This document shows positions 1 to 5,142 of a DNA stretch of 5,487 nucleotides, piece by piece (positions within the stretch are counted from its first letter, which is position 1; the number at the start of each line of letters is the position of its first letter). Under the pieces are notes generated by a model. That model was given only the letters and a program-made list of their open reading frames with translations, was not told the origin of the DNA and searched no databases. This DNA is from Salinirussus sp. (GTDB lineage: Archaea; Halobacteriota; Halobacteria; Halobacteriales; Haloarculaceae). Location: contig JAQCNN010000249.1 in assembly GCA_028275005.1 (NCBI GenBank), positions 1-5,487 of the forward strand. Direction: 5' to 3'. The position numbers and the translations under genes are program-made.

Positions 1-296
1 TCGACCTCCTCCTCGGTGTAGTTCGAGGCCGTCGTCTCCGCCCGATGCGTGTTGAGCTCGCCCGCGTAGTTTGTCTGGAGGATGTGCTCGGCGAGTCTCG
101 CGTCCTCCTCCTCGTCGGGCTGGTCGGTGACGGTGAAGATCAGGTCAAACCGGGAGATGAGCGCGGGCTCGAGGTCGATCTGCTCGCCGATCGACTCGTA
201 CTGGTCGAAGCGGCCGTACTTCGGGTTCGCGGCGCCCAACAGCGAGCAGCGACTTTTCAGCGTCGCGTTAATTCCGGCCTTCGAGACGCTGATCGA
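1..296 (-). other. mcm: MCM C-extein (sensor 1, arginine finger; continues outside window)
   Basis: Host precursor residues 1459-1556 plus two bases of the next codon. It begins SISVSKAGINATLKSR, followed by sensor 1 (GAANPKYGRF, Asn1482), then EPALISRFDLIFTVTDQPD with arginine finger Arg1507. The acidic stretch DEEEDARLAEHIL leads into the linker to the C-terminal winged helix, which is not in the window. All motifs match a functional helicase. Confidence 0.94.
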
Positions 297-3200
297 GTTG
301 TGGAGGACGACGCCCGAACCCACGAAGGTATTGTTGGGTTCGACGGTCACGTCGTACACCCACTCGCAGCCCTCGTTTGGCACCGTCTCCACGTCGGTCA
401 CCCGGTAGTATCGCAGTTCTGCCCGAGTCTCGAGGTCGGCGATCCGCCACTCGGTGTCGGCCAGCGCGTCTCTGACTGCCTCCCTGGCATCCGCCGTGAG
501 AGCCTGTCGCCTCTCCTCGTCGTAGCCGCCGTCCTCAGCGTAGTGAACGGCGCTGGTGGTCTCGCCGATCCGGTCTGCGAGCTGCCGGCCGGACCAGCCG
601 ACCGCGTCCCGAATACCTGCGAGGTTCGCAGCGTTCGCTAACGCGTCCCGTACAGTATCGCTCCGTTCGCGGAGTTTGGCGAGCTCTGTCTCGACGGTCT
701 CGACCTGCACGCCGTATCCTTCGTCGATGTTCGGCCGGTACTGTCCGGTCAGCGAAAGCCCGACTTGCTTCCGGAGCGCGCGCAGTTCGCGTGCGGCGCT
801 CGTCGGGAGCACGTCGTGATGGCGTGGCGTCCCTGCGCTCCGCTCGGCGAAGGCTGTCGCCTCCTCGTACCGGTCGCCGGCCGGCTCGACGACTCGCTCG
901 ACGAACTGCGCCGTCGAGTCTCCTGTGACGTACACCTTCCAGGAGTCTTCCGCGCTGTCGTGGTGGACCCGGGAGGCGACGCCGACCTTCGAGAGCGCGT
1001 CAGCGTAATCGCGCGCCAGCCCCTCCGAAGCCGTTGAGAAGGACATCGCTTCACTCTCGACCCCGCCGTCACCGGCGAACGCCCCGACGAGAAAGCGCCG
1101 GATCACCTCCTCGGAGCTACCGAGGACCGCCGCCGGGATCCGCTTCTCCCTGGCTGTTTCCATCAGCTCGGGGACGTTCGACTCGAACCAGCGGTACAGC
1201 TTCGTCGAGACCCAGCGCTTCGTCACCGTTCCCGCCGCGTTTGTCGTATCCGTGCTCTCGAGTCCGAACACCCCCCGCATCAACCGGTCCATCCGGGCCA
1301 GCAGCCGGTCGTCCTGGTTCGAGAAGCCGACCTCGTGAGCCGAACCGGCGTAGCTGTGTCCCTCTGCGACGAGCAGTCCAAGGACTTCACCCAGGTCCGG
1401 TGTAAGAGTCTCCGGCAGTGACACGTCTTTCTCCTTGCCGAGCTGTGGTTCGTCGTCGAGTTCGACCGGTTCCGCCGAATTCGGGAGCTTCCGGGGTGCC
1501 GGGACGAATGCCCCCTCTTCGAGGTCGCGGGCTTCGACTGTCCCGACTCCTCCGTCGTCGACGAACATCGGATGTTCCGGCGTGACCGTCACCTCGCGCC
1601 CGTTCGAGAACCTCACCCGGACGAACTCTTCGGGAGCCTCGTGCCGGCTCACCCGTTCGACGGGGAGTTTCTCGACGCTCCCGTCGTCGGTGTCGACGGA
1701 GTGGACGGCGACGTCGTCGACCGGCAGGATCTCACAGTCCACGCCGTCGACCACGTCCTCGGGGCGGTCGGCCATCCGCCTGTCGACGAACTCGCCGATG
1801 CAGACCTGGCGACCGTCGGCCAAGAGCAACTCCGTGTCCGGGTGATAGGACTGTTGTTCGAGCGCTTCGTGCATGGCACTCCGGTCGTCGGCGGCCATCT
1901 TATCCAGTTCGTCGACGGCCGCGATCCCCTGGTCGGCCAACACGAGCGCCCCAGCCTCTAAGGTCCACTGTTGGCCGTCGCCGAAGTCGTCGCGAACGGC
2001 CGCAGCCGTAAGGCCCGCAGCCGATGATCCCTTCCCCGACGTGTACACCGACCTCGGCGCAATTTGTCGGATATACTGGAGTAACATGGAGTTGTGGGAG
2101 ACGACCCCGTTCGAGAGGTAGTTGTGTGTCCCGGGGACTTCGAGGTCGTACACCCAGTCGTCGTCGGGCTCGACCGTCTCGATGGTCTCGATACGGTCCC
2201 AATAAATGTCGCAGTCGGCCAGCGTGCGGAGTCGCTGGATCTCGGGGCCGGCCGACAGCGCCTCGTCGAGTCGACAGAGGACGACCCCCCTGGCTGCCTC
2301 GGTATTCCCGCCGTCCGGCATGGCGTCTTCGCGTTCGTAGTAACTGACTGCAGTCTGTGTCACCTCCATTCGCTCGGAGAGGTCCGCCTGCGAGAGTCCG
2401 AGGTCGTCGCGAACGGCGACGATATCGTCCCAGCTTCCGTCGGCGACCCGTTCCCGCGTCCGGCGGAGCTGTGAGAGTCGGTCCTCGAACGCGTCGACGA
2501 CCGTCGCGAGGCTCGTCCGGCTCGGGTTGCGGTCCCCGACCTCGTAGTGCTGGTACGTCGGCCGTGGGAGGCCACACTCCCCCTGCGCGAGCGCGAGCCG
2601 CTCCCGTACGTCACGAAACAGTCGTCCAACACCGGGAACGACATCCGTGTTCGTGTTCCCCGAAACTCCGTCGAACGCAGCCGCTGCGTCGGCTTTCTGT
2701 TCGGTGACGAACCCGACCTGGGCGGCGTATTTGCCGAAATCCTCACCGCTGATACGGAGCCGGTAGCTCCCGTTCTCTCTCCGCCCGAGCGACCCCTGGA
2801 TACCGAACGAGAGCAAAAGCGAGCGCACGTCTTTGAGTAACTCACGGCTCATCGACGCGACCGCGAGTTCGCGCTCGGTTGCGGAGACATGTCCCTCGCC
2901 GTCGACGTACGCCCGGAGGAATGCAGCCTGTATCTCCCGGTCGGCTGCCTGAATCGCGTCCGGAACGCGCTGGGCTGCCGACCCCTCAAGCAGTGCTGGC
3001 TCCAGGTGCTCGAGAAAACTGACAAACTCGCTTGCCGTGCACACGACCGTCGAGGCGTCCTTCCCGTCCCGGCCGTCGCGTTCAGTGCAGGGCAATCCGA
3101 GCTGCTCGAACGCGGCCGCGACGTCGTCGAGTATCTCCCGGTCCTCGTTGGTGACGGTGACTGAGCTGGTGTTGTCCTCGCGGATCGTCGCGTACCCCTC

Positions 3201-4670
3201 GGCGACGACGTAGCCGACGAGCCGTGCGAGCCACGGCGTCCACACGTCGGGCAAGTCTAGTCTGACCGCGTTGGGTGACTGCGAGCGGCGGTAGTCGACG
3301 TCGAGTTCTGTCGCGGCAGTCGTCTCGAGTCGTTGTGGGGTTGCGATGAACTCGCCCTCGCGTAGCTCGGCTGCCTTTCGGGGAACGAACTCGCCCCCGG
3401 ACTGCACGAACAGCGGATGTGACGGCGTCACCTCGACGGCTCGCCCGTTCGCAGTCCGGATCCGGTACATCTCCTCCGGTGCTTCGCGCTTCCAGACACG
3501 ACTCGCGCGACGCTCCTCGATCGCTCCGCTCTCCGTCAGTGAAGGGAGTGCGATGTCGGCTTTGTCGTAAACGCCGTCATCGACCGGTTTCGGGTCCTCC
3601 AGATTCGTCTCGACGAGGTCACGGATCGGTACTCGGCGCCCGTCGGCGAGCGTCACCTCCGTGTCGCCGCTGAGACACTTCCCCGTACCGGGGTCCCCGA
3701 TCAGAAGCATATGCAGGTCCCCGCGCAGCCGGGAGCCGTCGGGGAGGTGTTTGGTAACCCCCGAAAAGAGTTGAAGCGCCATTGCGAGTTTCTCCGCCTC
3801 GTAGCCGTAGATCGAGGGGGCGATGGCGCCGACCATCTGCTCGTAGACCTCGGGGTCGTTGGAGAGTTCGACGATCTCGGTTTTGTCGCTCTCGGAGATA
3901 TCCATCTCCTCGAACTGCTCGTCCTCGATCTCCACGGAGAGGCCGGTCATGTAGGTGTCGAACATCGGCGACTGCTCGCGGTCCGACCCCTGTTGGTCGA
4001 GTCTGAGGACCCCGGTGACGGTGACGTGGTCACCGGCCGTGACCTCCCCGGTAATGTCGTCCTCGATGTTGACGTCGATCGCCTGTGGGGTCTCCCCGCC
4101 GCGCAGGCCCTCGGGTGACTCCTGGACCCGTAACTTCTGTGCGTCGACGAACTCCGACTGGTCGAAGTTCACCCGGAAAGGGCCCTGTCGCTCACAGCCC
4201 TGGCACTCGTGGGGTTCCTGAAAGTCGCCGTCGGACTGTGGAATCCGGGTGAGCGTCCCACACCGCTGGCACTCGAAGGCGGCGTTTGTCACCTTCGGGC
4301 GGACCTCGGTGGCCTTCCGGACGATCCCCTGGACGGAGAGCAGGGCCCCGCGGTTGTCGGCCCTGATATCGCGGATCTCGGTGGACTCAGGGAGTCCACG
4401 CACCCGAACGTGGGCCTGCCCGAGCGAGACGTCGACGGGCAGGTCGTAGAGCCGAAGGGCCTCCTCGGCGTACTCCTGCAGTTGCGTCGGTTTGGTGCGG
4501 AAGTCGTCGGCCAGGTCAGGGTCGAACCGGTAGAGGTCCCCCCAGTCGACATACAGCGACTTCTGCTCGGTGGGGTACTTCTGGGCGAGTTCCCCGATCT
4601 CGTTGCGGTAGTAACTCCGGTAGAACTCCTCGAAGGCGTCGATAAGCTCGGTATTCTCCGCTCGGGCCAT
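1..4670 (-). CDS. mcm: MCM replicative DNA helicase precursor with two inteins (3' end outside window)
   Basis: This is the archaeal replicative helicase, a hexameric AAA+ ATPase that unwinds DNA 3'->5' at the fork. One frame stays open for 1556 codons from ATG at 4670 to the left edge. The host protein is in three pieces (precursor residues 1-331, 861-940, 1459-1556). Seen directly: start MARAENTELIDAFEEFY; a four-Cys zinc site C134/C137/C156/C159; Walker A GDPGTGK at 325-331, completed by Ser861 after splicing; Walker B VDELDKM at 919-925; sensor 1 Asn1482 in GAANP; arginine finger Arg1507 in SRFD. The 509 visible host residues compare with about 700 in haloarchaeal MCMs, so roughly 190 are missing at the C-terminus. 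The ATG is the only plausible start: no ATG, GTG or TTG lies between it and the upstream SD-like sequence. Function requires both inteins to be removed, because both lie inside the ATPase core. Family identity is very secure; the intein-free length is an inference. Confidence 0.97.
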   Translation of the reverse strand, partial: MARAENTELIDAFEEFYRSYYRNEIGELAQKYPTEQKSLYVDWGDLYRFDPDLADDFRTKPTQLQEYAEEALRLYDLPVDVSLGQAHVRVRGLPESTEIRDIRADNRGALLSVQGIVRKATEVRPKVTNAAFECQRCGTLTRIPQSDGDFQEPHECQGCERQGPFRVNFDQSEFVDAQKLRVQESPEGLRGGETPQAIDVNIEDDITGEVTAGDHVTVTGVLRLDQQGSDREQSPMFDTYMTGLSVEIEDEQFEEMDISESDKTEIVELSNDPEVYEQMVGAIAPSIYGYEAEKLAMALQLFSGVTKHLPDGSRLRGDLHMLLIGDPGTGKCLSGDTEVTLADGRRVPIRDLVETNLEDPKPVDDGVYDKADIALPSLTESGAIEERRASRVWKREAPEEMYRIRTANGRAVEVTPSHPLFVQSGGEFVPRKAAELREGEFIATPQRLETTAATELDVDYRRSQSPNAVRLDLPDVWTPWLARLVGYVVAEGYATIREDNTSSVTVTNEDREILDDVAAAFEQLGLPCTERDGRDGKDASTVVCTASEFVSFLEHLEPALLEGSAAQRVPDAIQAADREIQAAFLRAYVDGEGHVSATERELAVASMSRELLKDVRSLLLSFGIQGSLGRRENGSYRLRISGEDFGKYAAQVGFVTEQKADAAAAFDGVSGNTNTDVVPGVGRLFRDVRERLALAQGECGLPRPTYQHYEVGDRNPSRTSLATVVDAFEDRLSQLRRTRERVADGSWDDIVAVRDDLGLSQADLSERMEVTQTAVSYYEREDAMPDGGNTEAARGVVLCRLDEALSAGPEIQRLRTLADCDIYWDRIETIETVEPDDDWVYDLEVPGTHNYLSNGVVSHNSMLLQYIRQIAPRSVYTSGKGSSAAGLTAAAVRDDFGDGQQWTLEAGALVLADQGIAAVDELDKMAADDRSAMHEALEQQSYHPDTELLLADGRQVCIGEFVDRRMADRPEDVVDGVDCEILPVDDVAVHSVDTDDGSVEKLPVERVSRHEAPEEFVRVRFSNGREVTVTPEHPMFVDDGGVGTVEARDLEEGAFVPAPRKLPNSAEPVELDDEPQLGKEKDVSLPETLTPDLGEVLGLLVAEGHSYAGSAHEVGFSNQDDRLLARMDRLMRGVFGLESTDTTNAAGTVTKRWVSTKLYRWFESNVPELMETAREKRIPAAVLGSSEEVIRRFLVGAFAGDGGVESEAMSFSTASEGLARDYADALSKVGVASRVHHDSAEDSWKVYVTGDSTAQFVERVVEPAGDRYEEATAFAERSAGTPRHHDVLPTSAARELRALRKQVGLSLTGQYRPNIDEGYGVQVETVETELAKLRERSDTVRDALANAANLAGIRDAVGWSGRQLADRIGETTSAVHYAEDGGYDEERRQALTADAREAVRDALADTEWRIADLETRAELRYYRVTDVETVPNEGCEWVYDVTVEPNNTFVGSGVVLHNSISVSKAGINATLKSRCSLLGAANPKYGRFDQYESIGEQIDLEPALISRFDLIFTVTDQPDEEEDARLAEHILQTNYAGELNTHRAETTASNYTEEEV
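501..797 (-). other. Helix-turn-helix-like accessory region of intein 2
   Basis: Intein residues about 352-450. The C-terminal part, IRDAVGWSGRQLADRI followed by TTSAVHYAEDGG, occupies the same place and has the same pattern as the second HTH unit of intein 1 (RDDLGLSQADLSERM, TQTAVSYYERED). The upstream part (AARELRALRKQVGLSLTGQY, 352-371) may be a degenerate counterpart of the first unit. Likely a DNA-binding aid to the nuclease, called on pattern only. Confidence 0.5.
876..1403 (-). other. LAGLIDADG (DOD) endonuclease core of intein 2
   Basis: Approximate limits, intein residues 150-325. The two LAGLIDADG helices begin at residues 156 and 254 and end in Glu163 and Asp261, the expected metal-binding acids. 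YADALSKVGVASRV (282-295) and WKVYVTG (304-310) fit the strand-helix elements after the second motif. The predicted target is the uninterrupted mcm sequence coding for EALEQQ-SISVS. Activity is inferred, not shown. Confidence 0.86.
1851..2090 (-). other. mcm: MCM middle extein (rest of Walker A to Walker B)
   Basis: Eighty host residues (precursor 861-940) lie between the two inteins. They start with the Ser that completes Walker A, continue through the conserved APRSVYTSGKGSSAAGLTAA and WTLEAGALVLAD stretches, and contain Walker B VDELDKM, whose Asp and Glu coordinate Mg and activate water. The segment ends at EALEQQ. The residue after GKS is Met where MCMs usually have Gln (GKSQ). Confidence 0.95.
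2328..2645 (-). other. Tandem helix-turn-helix-like accessory region of intein 1
   Basis: Intein residues about 345-450, between the nuclease and the last splicing blocks. The first unit (about 355-398) has the pattern of a Cro/C1 repressor-type HTH, with RERLALAQ, then TYQHYEVGDRNPSRTSL in the recognition and following helices. The second unit (about 419-451) shows RDDLGLSQADLSERM and TQTAVSYYERED, also close to the Cro/C1 consensus. Such a region plausibly adds DNA contacts for target recognition. The HTH call rests on motif pattern only; two complete units rather than one plus a linker is my reading. Confidence 0.6.
2658..3245 (-). other. LAGLIDADG (DOD) endonuclease core of intein 1
   Basis: Approximate limits, intein residues 145-340. 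Two LAGLIDADG helices about 100 residues apart (153-161 and 254-262) mark a monomeric two-motif nuclease with a pseudo-symmetric fold. Each motif ends in an acid before Gly (Glu160, Glu261), the residues that bind catalytic metal in this family. Typical repeat elements follow the second motif, including SFGIQGSL (290-297). The expected role is to cut intein-less mcm alleles at the Walker A codons so that repair copies the intein in. Cleavage activity is inferred from the intact motifs. Confidence 0.88.
3678..4670 (-). other. mcm: MCM N-extein (N-terminal domain, zinc site, start of AAA+)
   Basis: This segment encodes host residues 1-331. Residues 1 to about 100 form the MCM helical N-terminal subdomain, followed by the OB-fold region to about residue 245. 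The OB region contains the zinc-binding set CxxC (134-137) and CxxC (156-159), separated by 18 residues; it supports hexamerisation and DNA binding in this family. The AAA+ domain begins near residue 270 (NDPEVYEQMVGAIAPSIYGY) and the segment stops at the catalytic Lys331 of Walker A. No frameshift or missing residue is visible. Confidence 0.93.
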
Positions 4671-4688
4671 TAACTGAGCGACTCTTAG

Positions 4689-4697
4689 ACCTCCTCC
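4689..4697 (-). promoter_or_regulatory. Shine-Dalgarno-like GGAGGAGGT upstream of mcm, unusually distant
   Basis: On the minus strand GGAGGAGGT includes a 7-base match (AGGAGGT) to the complement of the archaeal 16S rRNA 3' end. It ends 18 bases before the mcm ATG, well beyond the usual 5-10. There is no closer start codon in any frame between it and the ATG. It may be a poorly spaced SD, or it may lie upstream of the transcription start and play no part in translation. Confidence 0.3.
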
Positions 4698-4698
4698 G

Positions 4699-4711
4699 TT
4701 CAAGAACTTTC
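4699..4711 (-). promoter_or_regulatory. Weak candidate BRE/TATA for mcm
   Basis: The minus strand reads CGAAAG followed by TTCTTGAA (4706-4699). CGAAA resembles a haloarchaeal BRE, and the T-rich stretch is the only AT-rich spot within 60 bases of the ATG. Placed at -26, it predicts a start near 4676 and a leader of about 6 bases, common in haloarchaea. The TATA match is poor, so a more distant promoter in the AT-rich island near 4937-4960 is an alternative. Confidence 0.3.
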
Positions 4712-4936
4712 GCACGCACGCCCCGCGGAGGCTCCGGACCCCACCGGGGTGAATGTGCCAACCCAGGCACGGAACCGACACCTGGCACCCGGTGTGGTGA
4801 CGACACAAGAGGGTACGCAACTAATGTGGCAGGGTACTTCGAGCCGGTGGGACACTGTGGCCGCCCCCACACCCTCACGCTGGCCCTGGACGCCCACAAA
4901 CAACTCCCGTAGTGTTTCCTTGTGGCCGCTGCCCCC

Positions 4937-4960
4937 AAATAATAACAAAAATCGTATACT
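4937..4960. promoter_or_regulatory. AT-rich island, possible distal promoter element
   Basis: About 24 bases with very few G or C, containing AAATAATAACAAAAATC and GTATAC, in otherwise GC-rich DNA. Read on the minus strand, the ATTTTTGTTATTT run could act as a TATA region for a long mcm leader of roughly 240 bases; on the plus strand it could serve an upstream start for the right-hand gene. Neither is proven. Confidence 0.25.
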
Positions 4961-4972
4961 TGGGTGTTGGTC

Positions 4973-4985
4973 TCACGAGTCACGA
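4973..4985. repeat. Short direct repeat TCACGA-G-TCACGA
   Basis: Two identical TCACGA hexamers separated by one G, a 7-base period. It sits in the divergent spacer about 25 bases from the AT-rich island and could be a half-site pair for a regulator. A repeat this short can also occur by chance. Confidence 0.3.
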
Positions 4986-5091
4986 CACACGCTTTCGATA
5001 CCCATACAGCCGCTTGCTTGCACAAACGGAGAGACAGTCGTATAATTCATTTATGGGAGACTACATGAACGCTCCGTGCCGAGAATGAAGA

Positions 5092-5099
5092 TTTATTTA
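5092..5099 (+). promoter_or_regulatory. TATA box for the solute-binding protein gene
   Basis: TTTATTTA preceded by the purine-rich GAATGAAGA (BRE position) matches the haloarchaeal core promoter pattern. Its centre predicts a transcription start near 5121-5122, giving a leader of about 21 bases. That leader shows no Shine-Dalgarno sequence, which is normal in haloarchaea. Confidence 0.6.
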
Positions 5100-5117
5100 C
5101 GCTCCCGACTGCGACCA

Positions 5118-5136
5118 CACGTCACACAGTGACGTG
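5118..5136. promoter_or_regulatory. Perfect inverted repeat CACGTCAC-ACA-GTGACGTG, candidate operator
   Basis: Two 8-base arms match perfectly around a 3-base spacer. The repeat covers the predicted transcription start of the solute-binding protein gene and ends 6 bases before its ATG. A repressor dimer bound here would block RNA polymerase. As RNA, the arms with a 3-base loop could also form a small hairpin near the start codon. Sugar-importer operons in haloarchaea are often controlled by local regulators, but this site does not match one I can name. Confidence 0.5.
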
Positions 5137-5142
5137 ACGACC

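Larger units (their letters stand above)
297..1850 (-). mobile_element. Intein 2 in MCM between Walker B and sensor 1, with LAGLIDADG endonuclease; Ser1 type
   Basis: This is a 518-residue intein inserted after EALEQQ, so the spliced product reads EALEQQ-SISVSKAGINATL, matching the conserved MCM stretch. Its first residue is Ser rather than the usual Cys: SYHPDTELLLADG (1-13) aligns without gaps with CLSGDTEVTLADG of intein 1. Block B has Thr90/His93 (TPEH). The end is WVYDVTVEPNN to GVVLHN, with His517 and Asn518, and the +1 residue is Ser. Splicing would thus use Ser at both nucleophile positions, a known but less common class 1 arrangement. DOD motifs are VLGLLVAEG (156-164, Glu163) and LVGAFAGDG (254-262, Asp261), both intact. 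A helix-turn-helix-like stretch follows at about 411-450. The block B region shares 17 of 26 residues with intein 1. Boundaries are secure because removing it restores the MCM sequence exactly. Confidence 0.95.
2091..3677 (-). mobile_element. Intein 1 in MCM Walker A, with LAGLIDADG homing endonuclease
   Basis: This is a 529-residue self-splicing intein inserted between Lys331 and the following Ser of Walker A, so the spliced product reads GDPGTGK-SMLLQYI. Numbering from its Cys1: block A is CLSGDTEVTLADG (1-13); block B has the TxxH pair Thr84/His87; the C-terminal splicing blocks run WVYDLEVPGTHN to GVVSHN, with penultimate His528 and terminal Asn529, followed by Ser as the +1 nucleophile. 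All class 1 splicing residues are present, so it is predicted to be active. The nuclease has two DOD motifs, LVGYVVAEG (153-161, acid Glu160) and LRAYVDGEG (254-262, acid Glu261). A region of about 100 residues after the nuclease resembles two Cro/C1-type helix-turn-helices. The length fits large endonuclease-bearing inteins. Two ATA Ile codons (residues 182 and 249), none seen in the extein, hint weakly at different codon use. Insertion at the P-loop Lys/Ser is a known intein habitat in archaeal MCM. Confidence 0.96.
4671..5142. other. Divergent intergenic region between mcm and the solute-binding protein gene
   Basis: These 472 bases hold no gene I can support. The mcm-proximal half (about 4685-4935) is GC-rich, with several short weak inverted repeats such as ACCCC-N3-GGGGT (4738-4750) and GTGCC-N6-GGCAC (4755-4770). 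Then comes an AT-rich island (4937-4960) flanked by CCCAA and TTGGG, a TCACGA direct repeat (4973-4985), and AT-rich patches near 5040-5053 and 5091-5099. Both flanking genes must be transcribed outward from here, so it holds at least two promoters. Open frames crossing it have no recognisable protein character. Confidence 0.8.

Noticed and set aside
45..641. Plus-strand open frame of 198 codons (and the overlapping 82-408 frame)
   Set aside because: It lies antisense to the C-extein and intein 2, which have clear family motifs. Long antisense frames are expected in GC-rich haloarchaeal genes, and the translation has no recognisable domain.
1900..2577. Minus-strand open frame of 225 codons in another frame
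   Set aside because: It overlaps intein 1 and the Walker B extein in a shifted frame. Its Arg/Gly/Pro-rich translation is typical of an out-of-frame shadow.
2360..2845. Minus-strand open frame of 161 codons inside intein 1
   Set aside because: Wrong frame relative to the endonuclease and HTH region; Arg/Ser-rich with no domain.
297..3677. The two inserts as group I introns or insertion sequences
   Set aside because: Both are in frame, start with Cys or Ser, end with His-Asn before Ser, and have splicing blocks; there are no terminal inverted repeats or target duplications.
4209..4673. Plus-strand open frame of 154 codons opposite the start of mcm
   Set aside because: It is the complement of the conserved MCM N-terminal domain and has no independent support.
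4738..4795. Short inverted repeats (ACCCC-N3-GGGGT, GTGCC-N6-GGCAC, ACACC-N8-GGTGT) as a terminator or structured RNA
   Set aside because: Arms are only 5 bases in GC-rich DNA, no T-tract follows, and no gene ends here because both neighbours point outward.
4516..5025. Minus-strand open frame of 169 codons reaching from the spacer into mcm
   Set aside because: It overlaps the mcm start in a different frame. Its composition is not acidic, unlike real haloarchaeal proteins, and I recognise no domain.
4749..5045. Plus-strand open frame of 98 codons in the spacer
   Set aside because: It has no start signal and low-complexity, non-acidic content, and it crosses the AT-rich regulatory-looking patches.
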